A stretch of 64,000 bases of DNA. Source: Planomonospora sp. ID82291 (lineage in GTDB: Bacteria > Actinomycetota > Actinomycetes > Streptosporangiales > Streptosporangiaceae). The translations under genes were made by a program, and so were the position numbers. How positions within the stretch are numbered: the first letter of the stretch is position 1; every line of letters starts with the position of its first letter. The notes beneath the pieces were generated by a model. That model was not told the DNA's origin. It searched no databases and was given only the letters and a program-made list of their open reading frames with translations. Where the stretch lies: NCBI RefSeq assembly GCF_015711645.1, contig NZ_JABTEX010000001.1, positions 1,612,001-1,676,000 of the forward strand, in the 5' to 3' direction. This document shows positions 57,509-64,000 of this stretch, piece after piece.

Positions 57509-58668
57509 ACGAGCGGACCGGAGGGCATCGCGACGCCCCCGTGCTCGACCTCGACGCGATCGTCGACGACCGCAACACCCGGATCATCGTCTGCTGCGGC
57601 TCCGGCGGCGTGGGCAAGACCACCACCGCGGCGGCCCTGGGGCTGCGCGCCGCCGAGCGCGGGCGCAGCGCCGTGGTCCTCACCGTGGACCCGGCGCGGC
57701 GGCTGGCCCAGTCGATGGGCCTGACCGAGCTCGACAACACGCCCCGGCCCGTCGCGGGCGTGGACGGCGAGGGCGAGCTGCACGCCATGATGCTCGACAT
57801 GAAGCGGACCTTCGACGAGATCATCGAGGCGCACGCCGACCCCGAGCGGGCCCGGCAGATCCTGACGAACCCCTTCTACCAGTCCCTGTCGTCCAGCTTC
57901 TCCGGCACGCAGGAGTACATGGCGATGGAGAAACTCGGCCAGCTCCGCCGGTCGGGCGACTGGGACCTGATCATCGTGGACACCCCGCCCTCCCGCTCCG
58001 CCCTGGACTTCCTGGACGCGCCGGAACGGCTCGGCCGCTTCCTCGACGGGCGGCTCATCCGCCTGCTGACCGCCCCGGCGAAGGTCGGCGGGCGCAGCGC
58101 CTTCAAGTTGTTCAACGCCGGTTTCGGGTTCGTCGCCGGGACCCTGACCAAGCTGCTGGGCGCGCAGGTGCTCAAGGACCTGCAGACGTTCGTCTCCGCC
58201 CTGGACGCCGTCTTCGGCGGGTTCCGGGCGCGCGCCGACCAGACCTACCGGCTGCTGCAGGCCCCCGGGACCGCGTTCGTGGTCGTCGCCGCGCCCGAGC
58301 GGGACGCGATGCGCGAGGCCTCGTACTTCGTGGAGCGGCTCGCCGAGGAGCGCATGCCGCTGGCCGGGCTCGTGGTCAACCGGGTCCACCGCTCACCCGT
58401 CTCCGGGCTGTCGGCGGCCCGGAGCAGCGCGGCGGCCGAGGACCTGGAGGCGCGGGGCGAGCACGAGCTGACCGCGGCGGTGCTGCGGCTGCACGCCGAC
58501 CGCATGCAGCTGGCCGCCCGGGAGCACCGCGAGCAGGAGCACTTCGTCTCCGCCCACCCCACGGTGCCGATCGTCCAGGTCCCCGCGATGCCCACGGACG
58601 TGCACGACCTGGAGGGTCTGCGCGAGGTGGGCGCGCTGCTGGCCGGGCGGTGGCGCCCGGCGGCCTGA
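57505..58668 (+). CDS. ArsA/Get3-like ATPase, second of pair
   Basis: A 387-residue ArsA-like ATPase: VCCGSGGVGKTTTAAALGLR, VLTVDPARRLAQSMGL, IIVDTPPSRSALDFL. Probably forms a heterodimer with the preceding protein, by the coupled ATGA start. A hydrophobic region FKLFNAGFGFVAGTLTKLL may contact membrane or tail-anchored clients, as in Get3, but this is inference. Confidence 0.92.
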   Translation: MNERTGGHRDAPVLDLDAIVDDRNTRIIVCCGSGGVGKTTTAAALGLRAAERGRSAVVLTVDPARRLAQSMGLTELDNTPRPVAGVDGEGELHAMMLDMKRTFDEIIEAHADPERARQILTNPFYQSLSSSFSGTQEYMAMEKLGQLRRSGDWDLIIVDTPPSRSALDFLDAPERLGRFLDGRLIRLLTAPAKVGGRSAFKLFNAGFGFVAGTLTKLLGAQVLKDLQTFVSALDAVFGGFRARADQTYRLLQAPGTAFVVVAAPERDAMREASYFVERLAEERMPLAGLVVNRVHRSPVSGLSAARSSAAAEDLEARGEHELTAAVLRLHADRMQLAAREHREQEHFVSAHPTVPIVQVPAMPTDVHDLEGLREVGALLAGRWRPAA

Positions 58669-58880
58669 CGCGGACCCGCCCGGACCGCCCGGGCCTCGAC
58701 GGACCGCCCGGGCCTCGGCACGGGAGCCGGACCCGTGACGCGGCTCCCCGGACCTCGGCGCCGACGCGCCGTTCCACACCGCAGGCAGGCGGACACGGAA
58801 CGGCGCGCGGACGACAGGGGTACGGCCGGCGGGCGGCGCGGCCGTACGGGGTCGAAATCATGCCGGGGCGGCTCGCGGGC

Positions 58881-59177
58881 TCAGCCGGCGATCAGCTCGT
58901 TCGTCCGCTCGTACTCTTCCTTGGCCAGTTCGAGCAGGTCCCGCCAGGAGTCGACGTCGGGTCGCCGGCGCAGCAGCGCCCGGCGCTCCCGCTCGGTCAT
59001 CCCGCCCCACACCCCGAACTCGATGCGGTTGTCCAGCGCGTCGGCGAGGCACTCGGTTCGGACCGGGCACCCTCGGCAGATGAGCTTCGCTCGGTTCTGG
59101 GCAGCGCCCTGGACGAACAGCGCGTCAGGATCCGCACCCTTGCAGGCCGCGCTGGACGTCCAATCCGTGATCCACAT
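58881..59177 (-). CDS. wblA: WhiB-like regulator WblA
   Basis: A 98-residue WhiB protein with four cysteines (AACKGAD, then ICRGCPVRTECLADAL) for an iron-sulphur cluster and the GVWGGMTERERRALLRRRP turn plus basic DNA-binding helix. The sequence DWTSSAAC...FVQGAAQNRAK and position opposite the ArsA-like pair identify it as WblA (WhiB4 in mycobacteria), a repressor of antibiotic production and a developmental switch. AAGGGGAG precedes ATG 59177. Confidence 0.95.
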   Translation of the reverse strand: MWITDWTSSAACKGADPDALFVQGAAQNRAKLICRGCPVRTECLADALDNRIEFGVWGGMTERERRALLRRRPDVDSWRDLLELAKEEYERTNELIAG

Positions 59178-59443
59178 TCGACCCCACTCCCCTTAGGTGG
59201 TCAGTCGTGACTTGGAGCCGACGGGCGCGGTCGTCGGGCTTCCGTATTCAGTTGCCGCAGAAAGAGAACGTACGCAATCAGACGTTCGGGTGGACAGCCC
59301 CCGGCGGGACCAATTTCTTGCATGGTCATGGGCGGCCATGTGGCCGGGAATGACTAGTTACCTGTCCGCGATTCAAGGGAACACCAAGCCCGAACGGTGT
59401 TCCGTTACCATTCGAGCCGCCCACCCGACGTACTCTTGTTCTC

Positions 59444-61687
59444 GTGCAAGCTCAAGGCAAAGATCAGAAATCGGCAGCGGGGAACGTCCTGCGGCTCATC
59501 ACCGCAGGCGCCGCCGCCGGGGTGTTGGTCGCTGCCATCGCGCTTCCGGCGATGGGTGGTGCGGGCGTGACGGTGAAGTCCGCCATCCAGGAGCTGCACC
59601 TGCAGCCGGAGGAGCTCAAGGAGCCCCCGCTGCCCGAGCGGACCGTCCTGCTGGACGCCGACGGCAAGCAGTTCGCCCAGTTCTACTACGAGAACCGCGA
59701 GTCGGTGAAACTCGACCAGATCGCCGACGTCATGAAGACCGCGATCGTCGCGATCGAGGACTACCGGTTCTACGAGCACGGCGCGCTCGACCTGGAGGGC
59801 ACGGCCCGCGCCGCCGTGAAGAACTTCTCCGGCGGCGGCGTCGTGCAGGGCGGTTCGTCGATCACCCAGCAGTACGTCAAGCTCGTCCTGGTCAACAGCG
59901 CCGAGACCAAGGAGGAGCAGGAGGCCGCCCAGGCGCCCACGCTCGCCCGCAAGCTCAAGGAGCTGCGCTACGCGCTGGCCATCGAGGAGAAGTACACCAA
60001 GTCGGAGATCCTCGAGCGCTACCTCAACATCTCCTACTTCGGCGCGGGCGCGCACGGCATCCAGGCCGCCGCCAAGCGGTTCTTCGGCAAGCCGGCCTCC
60101 AAGCTGACCCTGTGGGAGGCCGCCACGCTGGCCGGGGCCGTGCAGAACCCGAGCGTGACCGACCCCAACACCGGCAAGGCCGCCCGCGCCCGGCTGCTGG
60201 AGCGGCGCAACACCGTGCTGAACCGGATGGCCGAACTCGGCAAGATCACCAAGGCGGAGGCCGAGGAGGCCAAGGCCAAGAAGCTCGGCTACAAGGACGT
60301 CCCGGTCCCCGGCGGCTGCGACGAGAGCCCGTACCCCTACTTCTGCCTCTACGTCCAGCACGAGATCCTCAACAACGAGGACTTCGGCAAGACCGCCGAG
60401 GCGCGCAAGAGGTTCCTCCAGCGCGGCGGCCTGGCGATCAAGACGACGCTCGACACGCAGGCGCAGAAGGCCTCCGAGAAGGCCATCAAGGCCTACGTCA
60501 AGACCACCGACAAGCCGGTCGCCTCCCAGGCCATGGTCGTGCCGGGCACCGGCGCCATCAAGGCGATGGCCGCCAGCCGGAAGTTCGGGCAGAACAAGAA
60601 GAAGAACGAGATCAGCTACAACCTCGCCGCCGACGTGCTGCACGGCGGCGGCGCCGGCTTCCAGGCCGGTTCCACCTTCAAGCCCTTCACCCTGCTCACC
60701 GCCCTGGAGAAGGGCATGAAGCTGAACGACGGCTTCGGCACCGGCTCCGGCTACAACGCGCCGAGCAGCGGCGCCTTCCGCGACTGCAAGGGCAACCGGG
60801 TGGGCGAGCCCTCGCACACGGTCAGCAACTCCAGCGAGGGCGGCGGCGGCTTCAAGACGCTGACCACCGGCACCCTCGGCTCGGTGAACACCTTCTTCAT
60901 GAAGCTGGAGGAGGTCGTCGGGCTCTGCGAGACCGTCAAGACGGCCCAGAAACTCGGCATCAAGCGCGCCGACGGGCAGCCGCTGAAGGAGTACGAGACC
61001 TTCACCCTCGGCATCAACGAGATGGACCCGGTGACGGTCTCCGCCGCCTACGCGACGATCGGCGCCCGCGGCGCCTACTGCAAGCCGATGGCCATCACCG
61101 AGATCCGCGACCGGAACAACAAGGCCACCCCGTACAAGCCGAAGTGCAAGCAGGTCCTGGACGAGGAGGTCGCCGACGCGGCCGCGCACATCATGTCCGG
61201 GGTGTTCACCAAGGGCACGATGAGCGCCGTCGGCGGCATCGGCCGCCCCGCGGCGGGCAAGACCGGCACCACCGACGCCTACACCGCGGCCTGGTTCGCC
61301 GGCTTCACCCCCGACCTGGCCTCCGCGGTCAGCATCGGCGACCCGCGCGGCGCCTTCGAGCACGACCTGATCGGCGTGACCATCGGCGGGCGCTACTACT
61401 CCTACGTGTACGGCGCCTCGATCGCCGGGCCGATCTGGAAGAACTCCATGATCGACGCCTTGAAGGGCGTGGAGGCGACGCCGTTCACCCCGGTGAACAT
61501 GGAGCGCTTCGGCGGCTGCTCGGCCGGCCGGTGCGCCCCGCCGCCCAAGAAGCCCGCCGAGGTCGGCGGTGACGGCGGCGGCCGCGGCGACGGCGGAGGC
61601 GGCGGCGGAGGCGGAGGCGGCGGCAACGACGTGGAGGCCCCGGACGACTGGGGCGGCGCGAACGGCGGCGCTCCGATCATCCCCTGA
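59444..61687 (+). CDS. Class A penicillin-binding protein
   Basis: A 747-residue bifunctional peptidoglycan synthase. N-terminal membrane helix (about 15-38). Glycosyltransferase motifs AIVAIEDYRFYEHGALD and GGSSITQQYVKL. Transpeptidase motifs GSTFKPF (SxxK, near 409), GSVNTFF (SxN) and AGKTGTT (KTG). The C-terminal tail is Pro-rich and then poly-Gly, with no PASTA domain. GTG 59444 follows TACTCT (59431-59436), so the transcript is probably leaderless. Divergent from wblA. Confidence 0.95.
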   Translation: MQAQGKDQKSAAGNVLRLITAGAAAGVLVAAIALPAMGGAGVTVKSAIQELHLQPEELKEPPLPERTVLLDADGKQFAQFYYENRESVKLDQIADVMKTAIVAIEDYRFYEHGALDLEGTARAAVKNFSGGGVVQGGSSITQQYVKLVLVNSAETKEEQEAAQAPTLARKLKELRYALAIEEKYTKSEILERYLNISYFGAGAHGIQAAAKRFFGKPASKLTLWEAATLAGAVQNPSVTDPNTGKAARARLLERRNTVLNRMAELGKITKAEAEEAKAKKLGYKDVPVPGGCDESPYPYFCLYVQHEILNNEDFGKTAEARKRFLQRGGLAIKTTLDTQAQKASEKAIKAYVKTTDKPVASQAMVVPGTGAIKAMAASRKFGQNKKKNEISYNLAADVLHGGGAGFQAGSTFKPFTLLTALEKGMKLNDGFGTGSGYNAPSSGAFRDCKGNRVGEPSHTVSNSSEGGGGFKTLTTGTLGSVNTFFMKLEEVVGLCETVKTAQKLGIKRADGQPLKEYETFTLGINEMDPVTVSAAYATIGARGAYCKPMAITEIRDRNNKATPYKPKCKQVLDEEVADAAAHIMSGVFTKGTMSAVGGIGRPAAGKTGTTDAYTAAWFAGFTPDLASAVSIGDPRGAFEHDLIGVTIGGRYYSYVYGASIAGPIWKNSMIDALKGVEATPFTPVNMERFGGCSAGRCAPPPKKPAEVGGDGGGRGDGGGGGGGGGGGNDVEAPDDWGGANGGAPIIP

Positions 61688-61729
61688 CCGCCGCGGCGGT
61701 CGATGCGAGCGGTGAACGCGGAGAGAAGA

Positions 61730-61773
61730 AGAGAGCCCTCCTCCGGGCCGGTGGCGCCCGGAGAGGGCTCTCT
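61730..61773. terminator. Bidirectional terminator between PBP and YqeY genes
   Basis: An outer stem AGAGAGCCCT/AGGGCTCTCT (10 bp) and, after one bulged C, an inner stem CTCCGGGC/GCCCGGAG around a 7-nt loop. A pyrimidine run follows on the plus strand. Lies between convergent genes. Confidence 0.88.
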
Positions 61774-61812
61774 CTCTTCACGTCGCCGGCCCGGAGGACG
61801 CCTCCGGGATCA

Positions 61813-62268
61813 TCAGCCCGCCAGGCGGGCCCGCACGGCCTGGGCCACCCGGCCGCCCTCGGCGCGCCCGGCGACCTTGGGGTTGAGGACCTTCATGACC
61901 TGCCCCATCGCCTGCGGCCCCGACGCGCCGCTCTCCGCGAGGGCCTCCTCCACGAGCGCGGCGAGCTCGGCGTCGGAGAGCTGGGCCGGAAGGTACTCCT
62001 CCAGGATGGCCTGCTCGTCCAGCTCGGCCTGCGCCTGCTCCGTGCGGCCGGCCCCGCCGAATGCCTCGGCCGCCTCGCGGCGCTTCTTGGCCTCCTTCGT
62101 CAGCACCTTGACGATCTCGTCGTCGGTCAGCTCGCGCGAGGTCCTGCCCGAGACCTCCTCGACGTTCACCGCCGCGAGGGCCATCCGGATCGTCCGGGTG
62201 CGGATCTCGTCCCTGCTCTTCATCGAGGCCGTCAGATCGGCCTTCAGCTTGTCCTTCAATGCGCTCAT
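61813..62268 (-). CDS. GatB/YqeY domain protein
   Basis: A 151-residue stand-alone YqeY protein (LKDKLKADLTASMKSRDEIR, EEYLPAQLSDAELAALVEEA, QAMGQVMKVLNPKVAGRAEG). It has the tRNA-interacting tail domain of GatB but not the amidotransferase. ATG 62268 gives the family's usual beginning, MSALKDKL. ATG 62277 is 9 bp upstream and possible. Confidence 0.93.
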   Translation of the reverse strand: MSALKDKLKADLTASMKSRDEIRTRTIRMALAAVNVEEVSGRTSRELTDDEIVKVLTKEAKKRREAAEAFGGAGRTEQAQAELDEQAILEEYLPAQLSDAELAALVEEALAESGASGPQAMGQVMKVLNPKVAGRAEGGRVAQAVRARLAG

Positions 62269-62360
62269 GCGGTCCATCTTGCCGTCTCACCAGCCCGGCT
62301 GTATTCCGGGTTTCCCTCCGGCGGGCCGGATCGGCGGCCCGGCTCGGGCATGATGGGAGG

Positions 62361-63284
62361 GTGAGGAAAGCAGCCGCGGTACCCCTGTCCCTGCTCGGCG
62401 CCGGTCTGGCCGGTCTGGCCTACGCCTCCGTCATCGAGCGCAACGCGTTCCGGCTGCGGCGCTTCGACGTGCCGGTGCTGGAGCCCGGACAGCGCCCGGT
62501 GCGCATCCTCCACCTCTCCGACCTGCACCTCACCCCCGGGCGGCGGCTGCTCATCGAGTGGGTCCGCTCCCTGGGCGACCTCCGGCCCGACCTGGTGGTG
62601 AACACCGGCGACTCCATCGCCCACCCCGAGGCGGTCCCCGCGCTGCTGCACGCCCTGGAGCCCCTGCTGGAGCGTCCGGGCCTGTTCGTGTACGGCTCCA
62701 ACGACCTCTACTCCCCGCGCCCCAAGAACCCCGCCCGCTACCTGTGGCGGACCTCCAAGGGCGACAACAGCCGCAACACGCCCGACCTGCCCTGGGAGGA
62801 ACTCGGCGCCGGGATGGCCGCCGAGGGCTGGCTCGACGTGAACAACACCACCGCCCGCATCAAGGTCGCCGACCTCGACGTGGCCGTGGGCGGCATCCAC
62901 GACTCCCACATCGACTACGACCGCTACGACCGGATCGCCGGTCCCGCCCCCGCGGACGCCGACCTCCGCCTGGGCGTGATGCACTCCCCCGAGCCCCGCA
63001 ACATGACCCGCTTCGCCGCCGACGGCTACCAGCTCCTGCTGGCCGGGCACACCCACGGCGGCCAGCTCTGCATCCCGTTCTACGGCGCGCTCGTCACCAA
63101 CTGCGGTATCGACCGGGCCCGGGTCAAGGGCCTGAGCCGCCACGACTCCGCCTACCTCCACGTCTCCGCCGGCCTCGGCACCAGCCCGTACTCCCCGGTC
63201 CGGTTCGCCTGCTTCCCGGAGGCCTCGCTCCTGACGCTCGTGCCGCGCCGCCGGAGTGGCACAAGCATCCACGAAGTCCGCTAG
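62361..63284 (+). CDS. Metallophosphoesterase (YkuE-type)
   Basis: A 307-residue calcineurin-like phosphoesterase with an N-terminal membrane anchor (VPLSLLGAGLAGLAYA). Metal motifs: HLSDLHL, VVNTGDSIAHPE, YGSNDLYSPR (GN-E variant), and GHTHGGQLC. Divergent from YqeY. GTG 62361 lies immediately after GGGAGG. Substrate unknown. Confidence 0.92.
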   Translation: MRKAAAVPLSLLGAGLAGLAYASVIERNAFRLRRFDVPVLEPGQRPVRILHLSDLHLTPGRRLLIEWVRSLGDLRPDLVVNTGDSIAHPEAVPALLHALEPLLERPGLFVYGSNDLYSPRPKNPARYLWRTSKGDNSRNTPDLPWEELGAGMAAEGWLDVNNTTARIKVADLDVAVGGIHDSHIDYDRYDRIAGPAPADADLRLGVMHSPEPRNMTRFAADGYQLLLAGHTHGGQLCIPFYGALVTNCGIDRARVKGLSRHDSAYLHVSAGLGTSPYSPVRFACFPEASLLTLVPRRRSGTSIHEVR

Positions 63285-63316
63285 ACTTTCCCAAGCACGA
63301 GCAAGACGGCGTGCAC

Positions 63317-63391
<75 letters not shown>

Positions 63392-63411
63392 GTTGCAGTG
63401 AATTCCCGAGG

Positions 63412-63457
63412 CCGAGGGCCCGGTCGCCGGAGACGGCGACCGGGCCCTCGGTCGTTT
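63412..63457 (+). terminator. Strong hairpin terminator after tRNA-Pro
   Basis: A 17-bp perfect stem (63412-63428 with 63435-63451) around the 6-nt loop GGAGAC, followed by TCGTTT. It starts 21 bp after the tRNA. Confidence 0.92.
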
Positions 63458-63543
63458 CCCCCGCGGACCGTCCGGCGGTGCGGGGCCCGACCGTCAGGCG
63501 GCGCGGTGCGCGGGCGGCGCGGACCGTCAGGCGGCGCGGACCG

Positions 63544-64000
63544 TCAGGCGGCGCGGTGCGCGGTGCGGGCGGCGAGCACGTCGGGGATCCCGGCGTCCGT
63601 CAGCACGACGGGCCGATAGCCCTCTCCCGCCAGCAGCGTCGCGGCGATGGAGGCCCGGCGGCCGGAACCGCAGGCGACCAGCACGGGGCGGTCCCGGTCG
63701 AGGCCGTCCGGGACGCCCTCGGTCACCAGGTCGGGCAGGAAGCGCTCCACCGCGCCGGCCAGCCGCGCCGCCCGCCGCTCGGCGGGCATCCGCACGTCGA
63801 GCACCTGTGCGCCGGGCAGGGCGAGATGCCGGAGGAAGGCGGGCAGGTCCACGAGCGTGAAGGTCTGCGTGGCCGCCGGGCCGAGGTCCCGGACGACGCC
63901 GCGGACCGTGTCCATCCCGATCCGCGCGAGCTGGACGACCTCCTCGGTGACGTCCTGCTCCCGCTCGGCGACCAGCACCAGCGGCGCCCGGTAGGGCAGC
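63544..64000 (-). CDS. Rhodanese-domain protein, 5' end beyond the window
   Basis: The frame is open to the right edge of the window and begins inside a longer protein (LPYRAPLVLVAEREQDVTEE...). About 75 residues resemble the end of an MBL hydrolase, followed by a rhodanese domain with LDVRMPAERRAARLAGAVER and the active-site loop VLVACGSGRRAS (Cys present). This layout is that of MBL-rhodanese fusion sulfur dioxygenase/sulfurtransferase-type proteins. The missing N-terminus prevents a firm call. Confidence 0.8.
   Translation of the reverse strand, partial: LPYRAPLVLVAEREQDVTEEVVQLARIGMDTVRGVVRDLGPAATQTFTLVDLPAFLRHLALPGAQVLDVRMPAERRAARLAGAVERFLPDLVTEGVPDGLDRDRPVLVACGSGRRASIAATLLAGEGYRPVVLTDAGIPDVLAARTAHRAA

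Overview
The window is one continuous piece of a very GC-rich actinobacterial chromosome. Many GTG starts, several apparently leaderless genes, developmental regulators (bldG, wblA) and a Tad-pilus/6C RNA/acs/nth/crp/wblA gene order like the Streptomyces core chromosome all point to a sporulating actinomycete. Streptosporangiales is my best guess, but only by inference. No plasmid or prophage module is visible. The only clear mobile element is one IS110-type insertion sequence.

Layout. 1-0.9 kb: a lipoprotein gene and short tandem repeats. 0.84-7.8 kb: heat-shock operon dnaK-grpE-dnaJ-hspR-clpB behind a promoter with two HspR (HAIR) operators. 7.9-14.4 kb: accessory stretch with secreted proteins, a TPR protein, a TetR regulator, a CapA-like lipoprotein, a DUF397/XRE-DUF5753 pair and a small conserved-looking protein. 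14.6-24.4 kb: molybdopterin oxidoreductase, HD hydrolase, DUF2231-Rieske membrane protein, TauE permease, SPFH protein, ABC ATPase and a LuxR/histidine-kinase two-component system. 24.7-29.2 kb: serB, sixA with a 34-residue membrane peptide, and a proton-pumping pyrophosphatase. 29.8-33.3 kb: bldG with its anti-sigma partner and a large helicase. 33.5-41.2 kb: a leftward Tad/Flp pilus operon (ssd, tadA, tadB, tadC, pilin, two TadE-like proteins, an FN3-like secreted protein) preceded by a 6C small RNA. 41.9-47.7 kb: Fic-like protein, acs, an nhaA relic, a holin-X protein, an epoxide-hydrolase-like protein and a DUF309 protein. 47.8-49.3 kb: IS110 element. 49.4-59.2 kb: MarP-like protease, HEAT protein, NUDIX, nth, crp, MBL hydrolase, second NUDIX, RidA, DUF4177, two ArsA-like ATPases and wblA. 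59.4-64 kb: class A PBP, YqeY protein, metallophosphoesterase, tRNA-Pro(CGG) and a partial rhodanese protein.

How the parts work together. HspR encoded in the first operon probably represses that operon through the two HAIR sites. bldG and its kinase-like partner form a partner-switching pair controlling sigma factors. The Tad operon should assemble a surface pilus. wblA, crp and bldG make this a developmental control neighbourhood. Within the pilus operon and in the holin/hydrolase/DUF309 and ArsA pairs, genes overlap by GTGA or ATGA, indicating translational coupling.

The most notable extras are the 6C RNA with three palindromes in its upstream region, the nhaA remnant beside acs, the IS110 with its long presumed bridge-RNA end, a TadE-like gene that runs through its usual stop into the next gene, and a striking set of unrelated short tandem repeats in intergenic gaps.
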